Source: Proteus appendicitidis (GTDB taxonomy: Bacteria > Pseudomonadota > Gammaproteobacteria > Enterobacterales > Enterobacteriaceae). Taken from it: a stretch of 64,000 bases of DNA. This document shows, piece by piece, positions 9,776-18,192 of the stretch. The stretch's first letter is position 1; each line of letters opens with the position of its first letter. The stretch covers positions 2,702,001 to 2,766,000 of the forward strand of contig NZ_CP127389.1 of assembly GCF_030271835.1 (NCBI RefSeq). Direction: 5' to 3'. A model generated the notes under the pieces. It saw nothing but the letters and a program-made list of their open reading frames with translations, ran no database searches and had not been told where the DNA came from. The translations under genes were made by a program, and so were the position numbers.

Positions 9776-10551
9776 CTAGTATCTGGGGAGCAGAACTCCA
9801 TTATACGCCAGATTATTGGCCTGTATGGTTAATGGCAGCCGGTTTATTAATCGTTGCTATGATAGCTGTATTAGTTATTCATGGCTTACTACGCTATGCC
9901 CTTGCACCAAAACACTCTGGTCATTATGAAGAAGAACGAGTTTATTTATATTCTAAAGCAATTCGTTTTTGGCACTGGGGTAATGCTTTACTGTTTATCC
10001 TATTACTATTGAGCGGATTTTTAGGGCATTTCTCTATCGGAAATGTCGCTTCAATGGTGCTATTACATAAGATCTGTGGCTTTGTACTTATCGCGTTCTG
10101 GATTGGTTTTATTCTTATCAATTTAACAACCAGTAACGGCGTACATTACAAAGTAAGATTTAGTGGATTAATTGGTCGTTGTATCAAACAAGCTCGCTTT
10201 TATCTTTACGGCATAATGAAAGGCGAACCCCATCCTTTCGCCGCAACTGAAACTGATAAATTTAATCCGCTTCAGCAACTCGCTTACTTAGGTGTGATGT
10301 TTGGTTTAGTGCCGCTGTTACTGGTTACCGGATTATTATGTTTATACCCTGAAGTACTTGGTGAAGGCTATTGGATGCTAAAAGCACACTTAGTTTTAGG
10401 GATCGTGGCACTAATGTTTATTTGTGCGCACTTCTATTTATGTACACTGGGCGATACGTTTACTCAAACATTCCGCAGCATGATCGATGGTCATCACCGC
10501 CACCAGAAACATGATGATCATGGTTCCATAGCAGAAAAAACAGAACATTAA
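9772..10551 (+). CDS. phsC: Thiosulfate reductase cytochrome b subunit PhsC
   Basis: 259 residues with five likely membrane helices (about 17-45, 66-90, 95-120, 168-195 and 202-225). Histidines suitable as haem b ligands lie in or beside helices: [21 protein letters not shown] and CAHFYLC. This is the menaquinol-oxidising membrane anchor of the complex. The C-terminal tail is rich in histidine ([12 protein letters not shown]), which may be a cytoplasmic metal-binding extension or simply a variable tail. It overlaps phsB by four bases and ends the operon ahead of an intrinsic terminator. Confidence 0.88.
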   Translation: MTSIWGAELHYTPDYWPVWLMAAGLLIVAMIAVLVIHGLLRYALAPKHSGHYEEERVYLYSKAIRFWHWGNALLFILLLLSGFLGHFSIGNVASMVLLHKICGFVLIAFWIGFILINLTTSNGVHYKVRFSGLIGRCIKQARFYLYGIMKGEPHPFAATETDKFNPLQQLAYLGVMFGLVPLLLVTGLLCLYPEVLGEGYWMLKAHLVLGIVALMFICAHFYLCTLGDTFTQTFRSMIDGHHRHQKHDDHGSIAEKTEH

Positions 10552-10586
10552 TTTTTCAATATCCCTTCTGTTATGTTTCATTTCCT

Positions 10587-10616
10587 AAAATGCCCGTTTA
10601 AATGGGCATTTTTTTG
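10587..10616 (+). terminator. Intrinsic terminator of phsABC
   Basis: AAATGCCCGTTTAAATGGGCATTT hairpin followed by a run of Ts, 36 bases after the phsC stop codon. Confidence 0.85.
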
Positions 10617-10717
10617 ATCTTAATTCAGAAACAATTTCATAATCTTATTATTAGCAAATATATCATTTTATTTACATGTTATTAGGTGTATAGTCGGCGC
10701 CCATCCTCGTTATATAT

Positions 10718-10776
10718 AAATTTATACAATGATATACATTGCATTACATTTGCGATGAGCATCGTTGTATAAATTT
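10718..10776. promoter_or_regulatory. Large inverted repeat upstream of the TonB-receptor gene
   Basis: AAATTTATACAATGAT (10718-10733) is complementary to ATCGTTGTATAAATTT (10761-10776) over 16 positions with one T/C difference that still allows a G-U pair in RNA. The 27-base spacer includes ATACATTGCATTAC. The right arm ends in a T-run, so in RNA it resembles a leader terminator 50 bases before the GTG start. It may equally be a paired operator. It does not match the usual Fur box, and I see no conserved cobalamin riboswitch core. Confidence 0.5.
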
Positions 10777-10827
10777 TTTAATATCGATGGATTTAAATAA
10801 CTAAAAAATACATTTTGGGAGTCTATC

Positions 10828-12996
10828 GTGAAGAAATTTATCATTTCGACAATAGCTTGTGCTATAGCACAAACATTAGCTGTATCAGCAAGTGTAGCCG
10901 CTGAAAATGCTGAAAAAATCGTCGTTACTGCACAACCAGTGAATAATAGTGAAGCCGGTGCTGGATTTGTTACTCGAGAAGTTGATATGGGACCATTAGG
11001 TGAAAAAAAATGGCTAGATACTCCTTACACAACAAATACTTTCACTCAATCTATGATTGAAAATCAACAAGTTACCAGTGTCTCAGATATCTTAAAATAT
11101 AATGCCTCTTCCCAAATGCAAGCGCGTGGAGGAATGGATGTTGGGCGTCCTCAAAACCGTGGAATGCAAGGCAATGTTGTTGCTAACTCTCGCTTAGATG
11201 GTGTTAATATTATTTCAACTACAGCCTTTCCAATCGAAATGCTTGAGCGTGTAGATATTATAAATGGTCTAACAGGCTCACTTTATGGACCAGCAAGCCC
11301 TAGTGGACAATTCAATTTCACCCAAAAACGTCCAACCTTAAAACGTTTAACCTCGCTTAATGCAACTTATGTCAATGATAACCAATTTAAAGGTCATCTT
11401 GATTTAGGTGGTTTTATTGATGACAACAACACTTTTGGTTATCGCATTAATCTAGTGCATGATGAAGGTAAAGGTTATGTCGCAGGAAGCAAAACACGTC
11501 GCCAGCTAATCAGCACTGCTTTTGATTGGAATATCTCTTCTGATACCGTGTTAGAAGTGAATTTTAGTGATTATTGGTTTAAAAAAATGGGCTTCCCTGG
11601 TGCGTTTTCGTATTCTAAAGATGTCACCAAATTACCTGATGCGCCAGATCCAACTAAAGCAGGCTATGGTCAAGCTTTTGCGGGTGTTGATCTTCACACC
11701 AGAACAGTCAGTAGCCGACTAAAACATGATTTTAACGAAGATTGGCAAATAAGTGCAGCAATTGGTTATCAAACAGCTGATCGTGGATTCCGTTCTGTTT
11801 CTAACCAATTAAGTAATGATGGAAAACAATTCCAACAAGCATTATCCGTACCTTCTACTTATGGTCGTTTTACTGTTCTAAGTAACTCTATAAATGTAAA
11901 TGGTCGTATCATGACAGGTGCTATCTCTCATGATTTAGTGATGGCAACCAGTGGTTATCGTTGGGATATTTATGGTGCTAACGGAAAAGATAAAATTTGT
12001 GGCACTAAATCTTTTCCAGAATGTAAATCACAACCATGGTTAGATATCAATCACCCTCACCGTTATGACGATCCTTCTAATGAAGGCTTTTATACAGGTG
12101 CGGCTCGTACCAAAAATAGTCGCTCTCAAGTTCAATCCGTTACTTTAGGTGATACTGTTACCTTTAATCCTCAATGGTCAGTGATGGGATCACTAAGCCA
12201 AAACTGGATCAAAGAAACGTCTTATCGTTCTGGTGGTGGAAATCACACTGAAAATGGTTTAAGCCCTGCTGTCGCATTAATGTTTAAACCAATTCCTGAA
12301 GTGATGACTTATATTTCTTATGCCGATTCATTAGAAGAAGGTGATGTTGCGCCTGATAACGCTAAAAACAAAAATGAAGTGCTAAAACCTTACCGTAGTG
12401 AGCAGTGGGAAATGGGGATAAAATCGCAAATTGGTGACCTTAATTTAAATGCGGCTATTTTCCAATTAGAACGCCCTTTTGCTTACGCTGGGGATGATAA
12501 AATATTTAAAGAACAAGGCAAACAACGTAACCGTGGGTTAGAGCTTATTGCTAACGGAAAAGTCACTGATGAACTTTTCGTTTTTAGTAGCATGACTTGG
12601 TTAGATCCAACATTAACTAATACAGGTAATGCGAAAACTCAAAATAAAGACGTTGTGGGTGTACCAAAATACCAAGCTAATTTATTAGCTGAATACCATT
12701 ACCCTACTTTGCCAAATGTTATCTATAGCGCCAATATTCACTACACAGGTAAACGTGCAGCAAATACCACTAATACTATGTGGGCAAAAGCGTACACCAC
12801 CCTCGATCTAGGTGCTCGTTATCAAACACAATATTGGGATAAGAAAACAACCTTCCGCCTCAATTTAGATAACGTTACTAATGAGCATTATTGGGCATCT
12901 ATCTTCTCAGGTAACCAAAATGGGGCTGAAGGTGGGGCTAATGCCTTCTTAGGTACACCTCGTCAAATATCTGCATCTGTTAGTATTGAACTCTAA
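10828..12996 (+). CDS. TonB-dependent outer-membrane receptor (siderophore/metal-chelate type)
   Basis: 722 residues starting with GTG, with GGGAG seven bases upstream. A signal peptide ends near SVAA26, followed by a TonB-box-like EKIVVTA and a plug domain (about 50-170, including NRGMQGNVVANSRLDGV and ERVDIINGLTGSLYGPASPSG). A 22-strand barrel follows, closing with ASVSIEL. The plug/barrel class is that of ferrisiderophore receptors, but the ligand is not evident; haem, nickel or cobalt chelates are possible. A periplasmic binding protein gene follows after 12 bases, so both serve one import route. No inner-membrane permease or ATPase is nearby, so they must borrow one encoded elsewhere. 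Control by iron or another metal is likely but unproven. Confidence 0.85.
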   Translation: MKKFIISTIACAIAQTLAVSASVAAENAEKIVVTAQPVNNSEAGAGFVTREVDMGPLGEKKWLDTPYTTNTFTQSMIENQQVTSVSDILKYNASSQMQARGGMDVGRPQNRGMQGNVVANSRLDGVNIISTTAFPIEMLERVDIINGLTGSLYGPASPSGQFNFTQKRPTLKRLTSLNATYVNDNQFKGHLDLGGFIDDNNTFGYRINLVHDEGKGYVAGSKTRRQLISTAFDWNISSDTVLEVNFSDYWFKKMGFPGAFSYSKDVTKLPDAPDPTKAGYGQAFAGVDLHTRTVSSRLKHDFNEDWQISAAIGYQTADRGFRSVSNQLSNDGKQFQQALSVPSTYGRFTVLSNSINVNGRIMTGAISHDLVMATSGYRWDIYGANGKDKICGTKSFPECKSQPWLDINHPHRYDDPSNEGFYTGAARTKNSRSQVQSVTLGDTVTFNPQWSVMGSLSQNWIKETSYRSGGGNHTENGLSPAVALMFKPIPEVMTYISYADSLEEGDVAPDNAKNKNEVLKPYRSEQWEMGIKSQIGDLNLNAAIFQLERPFAYAGDDKIFKEQGKQRNRGLELIANGKVTDELFVFSSMTWLDPTLTNTGNAKTQNKDVVGVPKYQANLLAEYHYPTLPNVIYSANIHYTGKRAANTTNTMWAKAYTTLDLGARYQTQYWDKKTTFRLNLDNVTNEHYWASIFSGNQNGAEGGANAFLGTPRQISASVSIEL

Positions 12997-13008
12997 GAGG
13001 ATCACAAA

Positions 13009-14055
13009 ATGTATCAAGGGTTTTTCAAAACCCTGTGCATTACGTTACTGGGAGCTTTGGCTCTCAGTATCTCCTTTAATGTACAGGCACAAAGAGTTGT
13101 TCAATATTATCAAAACCAATCCATTACGGTTCCTGATTCCCCTGAAAGAGTTGCCACCAGTTGGAATGCGCAAAATGCCATATTAGCGATGCTGGGCGCA
13201 GGAGATAAAATTGTTTCGACAACGGATTTAGTTAAAACGATCCCTTTTTTTACGGAAATAGTGCCCGCGATAAAAACGGCCTCTATTTCGAGTAAAGGTA
13301 ATAACGATACTCTAAATATCGAAACATTAATTGTTAGCCAACCTCAGATCTTTTTTGCAACAGGAAAGCTATCTGATGCACAAATGTCCGCACTAAAAAA
13401 TGCAGGGATCAGTGTTGCATTATTAAAGTCAGGCTCTATGGATGCATTATTAGAAAGAACATTGATCACGGGTGAGATTTTAGGTTCAAGTAGTCACCAA
13501 TTAGCAAAAGATTACTTAGTCTACTTTCAGCGTAATAAAGCGCTTGTAAAAAATGCGGTAGGTGAAGTCAGCGCCAATAAACCAATGAAGGTCTATCATG
13601 CTTTTGGCTCACCATTAAGAACATCTGGCGCACCTTCATTAAATCATGATTGGATAGCGCTTGCAGGCGGTGTTAACGTTGCAGAGCATTGGTTTGATAA
13701 TGTGCCAAGCAGAGCTGGCGATGTTTCTTTAGAGCAAGTTATTCATGCCAATCCTGATGTCATTGTCACTATGTATGCAAGAGACACCGAAATCATTAAA
13801 AATGCACCTGAATGGCAATCTATTACTGCAGTACGTGAAGGTCGAGTTTATACAAATCCTAAAGGCTTATTTTGGTGGTGCCGTGAAACCACAGAAGAAG
13901 CCTTACAATTTTTATGGTTAGCGACTGTTTTATATCCAGAACAAACAGCACATATTGATATCCGTAAAGAAACACAACAGTTCTATAAAACATTTTTTAA
14001 TATCGCCCTCACCGATCAGCAACTCGAATACATTCTAAAACCTCTCAAAGACTAA
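13009..14055 (+). CDS. Periplasmic metal-chelate binding protein of an ABC importer (BtuF/FepB-like fold)
   Basis: 348 residues with a signal peptide ending near VQAQ (residue 28). The body matches class III periplasmic binding proteins: PERVATSWNAQNAILAMLGAGDKIV near residue 45, the first-lobe motif IETLIVSQPQIFF near 105, and the second-lobe motif SLEQVIHANPDVIVTM near 240. An unusual WWCRETTEEALQFLWLA stretch near 285 may contribute to ligand binding. AGGA precedes the ATG, 12 bases after the receptor gene, so the two are one operon. The cargo could be ferric siderophore, haem, cobalamin or nickel chelate. A urease-producing Proteus would need nickel, which makes nickel worth testing but not established. 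Confidence 0.8.
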   Translation: MYQGFFKTLCITLLGALALSISFNVQAQRVVQYYQNQSITVPDSPERVATSWNAQNAILAMLGAGDKIVSTTDLVKTIPFFTEIVPAIKTASISSKGNNDTLNIETLIVSQPQIFFATGKLSDAQMSALKNAGISVALLKSGSMDALLERTLITGEILGSSSHQLAKDYLVYFQRNKALVKNAVGEVSANKPMKVYHAFGSPLRTSGAPSLNHDWIALAGGVNVAEHWFDNVPSRAGDVSLEQVIHANPDVIVTMYARDTEIIKNAPEWQSITAVREGRVYTNPKGLFWWCRETTEEALQFLWLATVLYPEQTAHIDIRKETQQFYKTFFNIALTDQQLEYILKPLKD

Positions 14056-14058
14056 TTG

Positions 14059-14095
14059 TTGTTGCCTCTTCATATTCACAATGAAGAGGCAACAA
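14059..14095. terminator. Perfect 15-bp hairpin after the binding-protein gene
   Basis: TTGTTGCCTCTTCAT pairs perfectly with ATGAAGAGGCAACAA across a seven-base loop, starting four bases after the stop codon. There is no T-run behind it, so it may stabilise the mRNA end or assist factor-dependent termination. Confidence 0.6.
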
Positions 14096-14214
14096 TAATC
14101 CATTCTAATGTGATATTAACTACTATTATCCATAAATAGTCATTTAATGATAAATATCTAAATTTTGATCTGATCACCTATTTTCACCAACGCACACATT
14201 TTGCCTTTATCATA

Positions 14215-14343
14215 TTAAAATTCATTCTTTTTAAATTTATTGGTGTGAAGCGCATAAGTTATACGTTTAATAGCTTCAGAAATGTTATCAGGAGGTGGAA
14301 TCGTGGTGGGTAATATATGTGGCAATTTTATGGGAAGCTTATT
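14215..14343 (-). pseudogene. Possible decayed coding fragment (C-terminal remnant)
   Basis: On the minus strand a frame closed upstream by TAG reads about 42 residues to a TAA, including HILPTTIPPPDNISEAIKR and YALHTNKFKKNEF. The composition (proline pair, amphipathic helix, basic tail) looks protein-like compared with the surrounding noise. There is no start codon or ribosome-binding site. It could be the tail of a degraded enzyme gene, but I cannot name a parent. It may also be chance. Confidence 0.3.
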
Positions 14344-14484
14344 CTAAACAAATATTAATTAGCTGCCTTTTTCTTATACAAATAAATACGAGAATATATT
14401 TCTCCAAGCATGAAAGTCTCGGTTCATTTACAATAAAATTATTCTTTTTTTCTTAAAAATTAAAAATTATCATTCTCTATAAAC

Positions 14485-14510
14485 GTAAAATGCCCTAATA
14501 AGGGCATTGG
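14485..14510 (-). terminator. Intrinsic terminator, probably of the HTH regulator
   Basis: AATGCCCTAATAAGGGCATT forms an eight-pair stem; read on the minus strand it is followed by TTTTACGTTT. It lies 138 bases past the regulator stop codon. Confidence 0.55.
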
Positions 14511-14647
14511 TTTCATATAGAGGCTTTATTTTATTCATTAAGAAAATTCTTATTATTAACTGACAAAAGGGGAATATCTGAATATAAGAATTATCTTACT
14601 CAATTTAGTTATTCTAAAATGAGTTACTTTCTAATTTAAGAATATTA

Positions 14648-14950
14648 TTAGAAAATAGAGAGAGCCTTGCTATCGAAATGAGCTGGAATATGTTGTTCAT
14701 TACGCTCAGTTTCTTGAGTCATTCCACCTGTTACTTCTTCAAAGAAGCTACCAATATTAACGCCCAGTACTTCAAGTACTCTAACTAAGCAATCAATATC
14801 AATACGGTTTACACCACGCTCATAACGAAATAACTGTTGTTCACTAATATCAATCTCTTTTGCTAACTGAAATACAGTATAACCTTGAGATTTTCTTAAT
14901 GACTTAATTTTTTGTCCAACTGCATAAGCGACTGGATACTTGCTACTCAT
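14648..14950 (-). CDS. XRE-type helix-turn-helix regulator resembling the MrpJ family
   Basis: Small DNA-binding protein of 100 residues (107 if the GTG at 14971 is used). A Cro/CI-type helix-turn-helix spans about residues 10-65: VGQKIKSLRKSQGYTVFQLAKEIDISEQQLFRYERGVNRI. Size and layout match the MrpJ regulators of Proteus, which repress flagellar genes when fimbriae are made. MrpJ paralogues usually end fimbrial operons, but no fimbrial gene is present here, so this would be an orphan member. Neither possible start has a strong ribosome-binding site; GAG nine bases before the ATG slightly favours 14950. An imperfect palindrome at 15001-15044 upstream could be its operator. Function beyond DNA binding is inference. 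Confidence 0.75.
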   Translation of the reverse strand: MSSKYPVAYAVGQKIKSLRKSQGYTVFQLAKEIDISEQQLFRYERGVNRIDIDCLVRVLEVLGVNIGSFFEEVTGGMTQETERNEQHIPAHFDSKALSIF

Positions 14951-14971
14951 AATATTGTTCTCGCTTTTCAC

Positions 14972-17125
14972 TTTGATTGATATCTAATTTTATAATGGTG
15001 TGTTCCTGCGCAATAATATGTAAAACTATATATTGTCGAGGACACCTTTTTGTTTTAATAAAATATTATTTTAGTAGATAAGAAATATTACAATTCATAA
15101 CACGACTTATCATATGTAAATAATATACTACGCATTTAAACACTTTCAACTAGTCAAAAAAAGACAGTGCAAGCACAGTGATTTACTCATACTAGTTAAT
15201 AATACCTAGGATAGTGGTATATATTCTTTATTTTCATAAAGTTAGAATATTTTCGTTATAAAATTACGCTTTTTTTTCCTTAAACTTTACTCATTAATTA
15301 GAATTATTATCTATTACAAGCTTAATTTAAAGTGTGATTGTTTGAATTGTGCAAAAATAAATCAACTTATATCAGTCTAATTTATTTAAAATAATAAATT
15401 AACCTCGCAAAGGTAACGATTTTCTTATTTTTATTAAATAGCTTAAGCAATATCAATGAAATCTGATGAGTTTATAAATAAGCAAACATTATACTTTAAT
15501 TTCAATACATTACAGATATTGCATTAAGATTTAGATATAAATCACACTTTAAACATTTGTTAATTAATTTATATAAGCATAAACACTTACTCTTTCAACT
15601 AAATATATTTCAAAATCTACAATTCTTTATTACTCTAGAATAAACAAATTATAGATTTAATTACTCATTTTTTTTGAATTTTTATTAATGAATAACTTAT
15701 TTTAAGTTTCAATTAGATTGAAAATCTTCTTTATAAAATAGAAAAAAGGTGGATATTAATATAAATATTTTTGTTTTATCAGTAAGTTATTCAAAGGCTA
15801 CACTTATTACCATAAAAAATGTTCTTTTTATGAGCACACAATACTATTCTTTCTTTTTCACTCAAATACGCGTATTTCGTACATGACAGAAACCGAGTGA
15901 TCATCGCATATTAAGCTAAATTAATGAGAGAATGAACTATTAAATATCGATTTTAGTATGATCTAATTTTGTTAAAAAATACAAAAATTAATCTTTTTAC
16001 GTCCTAAGTAATTTCACCTATTCCATATAAGAGTTATTCTTAGTGCAAAATAAACATTAATATTTTTATATAATTTATGTTCCTGTCAAATGCACAATTT
16101 TCTCCATTTTTCGCAAAAAATGAAATTAACCACTCCAGGACAAATCAATTACTGATAAAACAAGTGCATTTTGCTTTATATCATTTACTATTCAGTTCAT
16201 TATGATAAAGATATTGATAAATATCAAACTTAAAAATTAATTTATTTTAATTCATAAAGTTAAGCAAATTATCTTGCTCGATCATATCTTTAAAAAAGAA
16301 GAATAAATAAGATAAAACATCATTATATTTTATCTTTCCTCTTGTTAGCACCATCCTATGTTTTATAAAAAGTACGAAAGATTAACTATAAAGCCCTATT
16401 TGGGTCTTTTAATCTTCTAAATTTTTTCTTAAAAAATGGGATCTACATATTTTTCAATGCTAACTAAAAATGTTTTAACTTGCTCATTTTATGAGAGATA
16501 TTGCTCATAAGAAGTGCTCAAATGATTTATAACCGTGTATCTAAGGTTATTTAATTCTATTAATAAACTGGAAATGCCTATATTTACACCTAAAGAGAGT
16601 AGAACTTTCTTTTTCAGTTGAAGTAATTTTTTTAATATTTTTAGCTCCAAATAGATACATATTTTCTACCGAACGCCCCTCTTCTAAAATGATTAACTCA
16701 ACAACAGAAGAGAGATTTCCTTTTTTATAAGCCCTCCATTTTAAATGATAAAAACATGACAAAATGTAAAAAAGCGTAATAAAGAAACCGACTTACGCTC
16801 TCTTTTCACAAAAAGTACAATGTAATAACAGGTTAAAACAGTCTTAGAGACTAATAACGCCAAAGGAACAAGATGAGTAGCTAAGGGTATTGCCTTGGGT
16901 ATATAAAAGGACTAGGAATGCATGTAGGTAAGGATATACGGGTATAAATAAGGCATGCATGAGCTAGGTGATAAAACAGCAGATGTAGATAAACCGATTG
17001 AGACTTAAAAGAATACAACTAGACCGCAATAATACAGGTATTAAAAAGACCAAATGGCTATTGTTGCTTGTTTTAAAGAAATACTAGGGAAATAAAGAAG
17101 AAGGAATGAAGAAAAGATAAAGAAG
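14972..17125. other. 2.1-kb AT-rich region without convincing genes
   Basis: No frame with start, ribosome-binding site and coding character was found over 2.15 kb; the longest candidate (71 codons, TTG start, minus strand at 16547-16762) lacks a Shine-Dalgarno. Visible items are an imperfect palindrome at 15001-15044 with TGTTCCTG/AGGACA ends, similar ends at 16078-16085 and 16135-16142, a perfect 14-base palindrome AAATACGCGTATTT at 15864-15877, and a G-rich, C-poor strand at about 16860-17100 behind the tRNA operon. It may be decayed acquired DNA beside the tRNA cluster, or hold small RNAs. Confidence 0.55.
15001..15044. promoter_or_regulatory. Imperfect palindrome upstream of the HTH regulator
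   Basis: TGTTCCTGCGCAATAATAT and TATATATTGTCGAGGACA are roughly complementary about a GTAAAAC centre, with mismatches. It starts about 50 bases upstream of the ATG of the regulator, a position suited to an operator or a promoter-proximal RNA structure. Confidence 0.35.
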
Positions 17126-17201
17126 TGGTGGGCGGTATTGGGCTCGAACCAACGACCTCCTCCTTGTAAGGGAGATGCTCTACCAACTGAGCTAACCGCC
17201 C
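17126..17201 (-). tRNA. tRNA-Val (TAC), last gene of the Val/Lys operon
   Basis: Complete 76-base cloverleaf with encoded CCA; anticodon loop CTTACAA gives TAC. It is identical to the three Val copies at the head of the operon. Being last and after three Lys genes, it breaks the simple Val-Val-Val-Lys order known from E. coli. Confidence 0.97.
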
Positions 17202-17215
17202 GCTTGATTATTAAA

Positions 17216-17291
17216 TGGTGGGTCGTGGGCGATTCGAACGCCCGACCAATTGATTAAAAGTCAACTGCTCTACCGACTGAGCTAACGACCC
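17216..17291 (-). tRNA. tRNA-Lys (TTT)
   Basis: 76 bases, GGGTCGTTAGCTC start, anticodon loop CTTTTAA (TTT), encoded CCA. It lies 14 bases before the last Val gene in the direction of transcription. Confidence 0.97.
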
Positions 17292-17331
17292 ATTTAATAA
17301 TTTTGCGTAAATCTATAAGTAGCTTTGTGAA

Positions 17332-17407
17332 TGGTGGGTCGTGGGCGATTCGAACGCCCGACCAATTGATTAAAAGTCAACTGCTCTACCGACTGAGCTA
17401 ACGACCC
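17332..17407 (-). tRNA. tRNA-Lys (TTT)
   Basis: 76 bases, identical to the neighbouring Lys genes and with encoded CCA. The 40-base spacer to the next copy differs, so only the gene bodies are kept identical. Confidence 0.97.
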
Positions 17408-17445
17408 GTCACAATGTTCACTACTTTATGTTGTATTTTTAGGAA

Positions 17446-17521
17446 TGGTGGGTCGTGGGCGATTCGAACGCCCGACCAATTGATTAAAAGTCAACTGCTC
17501 TACCGACTGAGCTAACGACCC
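17446..17521 (-). tRNA. tRNA-Lys (TTT)
   Basis: 76 bases, first of the three identical Lys copies in transcription order, following the three leading Val genes as lysV follows valUXY in E. coli. Confidence 0.97.
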
Positions 17522-17562
17522 ATACCTAAATTTGTGATATTGCGCGAAATAACCGGATGAAG

Positions 17563-17638
17563 TGGTGGGCGGTATTGGGCTCGAACCAACGACCTCCTCC
17601 TTGTAAGGGAGATGCTCTACCAACTGAGCTAACCGCCC
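17563..17638 (-). tRNA. tRNA-Val (TAC)
   Basis: 76 bases, anticodon TAC, encoded CCA; third gene of the operon, corresponding in position to E. coli valY. Confidence 0.97.
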
Positions 17639-17681
17639 ACTTCATGATGACTAAATTCTCACTACCACGCTTTAATGTAAT

Positions 17682-17757
17682 TGGTGGGCGGTATTGGGCT
17701 CGAACCAACGACCTCCTCCTTGTAAGGGAGATGCTCTACCAACTGAGCTAACCGCCC
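17682..17757 (-). tRNA. tRNA-Val (TAC)
   Basis: 76 bases, anticodon TAC, encoded CCA; second gene of the operon, corresponding in position to E. coli valX. Confidence 0.97.
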
Positions 17758-17795
17758 AATTACACTAAATCATACAACTATCACAACGAAAATAA

Positions 17796-17871
17796 TGGTG
17801 GGCGGTATTGGGCTCGAACCAACGACCTCCTCCTTGTAAGGGAGATGCTCTACCAACTGAGCTAACCGCCC
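17796..17871 (-). tRNA. tRNA-Val (TAC), first gene of the operon
   Basis: 76 bases, anticodon TAC, encoded CCA; promoter-proximal, corresponding in position to E. coli valU, divergent from gltX. Confidence 0.97.
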
Positions 17872-17886
17872 GTCGTGATGGGGTGC

Positions 17887-17914
17887 ATTATAGGGATACT
17901 GCGCTATGAGTCAA
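17887..17914 (-). promoter_or_regulatory. Sigma-70 promoter of the Val/Lys tRNA operon
   Basis: On the minus strand TTGACT (17909-17914) and a perfect TATAAT (17887-17892) are 16 bases apart. The following GCACCCC is a GC-rich discriminator typical of stable-RNA promoters under stringent (ppGpp) control. Confidence 0.85.
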
Positions 17915-18192
17915 CGATTTTTATCAGTTTTTTATCGTGAAAATGATCGTTCGTTTTATTTTTAGTCAAGATGCTTTTTTTAGCACCATAAGTGACACAG
18001 CAATTAACCAAAGTAATCCTACGGATACTCTTCGTCAAACAAAAAATCATCAATTTGAAAAATTTATCTCTGTTAAAAGCTTAATGCCATTGAGGAATTA
18101 GCATCCAGTGATAAAATAAGGCAACCATTTCGTTTTTTTGATAATCACGATTACTTATCTATATATAAGTAAGACGTACAAAGGCAATCCCA
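17915..18192. other. Divergent regulatory region between the tRNA operon and gltX
   Basis: About 280 bases separate the tRNA promoter and the gltX ATG. The gltX promoter must lie here. I see no strong hairpin or known operator. Confidence 0.45.

Larger units (their letters stand above)
14096..14647. other. Gene-poor interval between the binding-protein gene and the HTH regulator
   Basis: About 550 AT-rich bases. It holds the possible coding remnant at 14215-14343 and the hairpin at 14489-14508. Near 14291 a good Shine-Dalgarno (AGGAGGT) precedes a GTG-started frame of only 14 codons, too short to call. Confidence 0.5.

Noticed and set aside
10718..10776. Fur box or cobalamin riboswitch ahead of the TonB receptor
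   Set aside because: The sequence does not resemble the GATAATGATAATCATTATC Fur consensus, and the conserved riboswitch core is not visible.
12986..13186. 66-codon frame overlapping the start of the binding-protein gene
   Set aside because: A shadow frame across the receptor/binding-protein junction with no ribosome-binding site.
14303..14347. GTG-started 14-codon frame with a strong AGGAGGT
   Set aside because: Too short to support as a gene without transcript evidence.
16547..16762. 71-codon minus-strand frame in the gene-poor tract
   Set aside because: TTG start, no Shine-Dalgarno, no recognisable motif and AT-driven composition; treated as chance.
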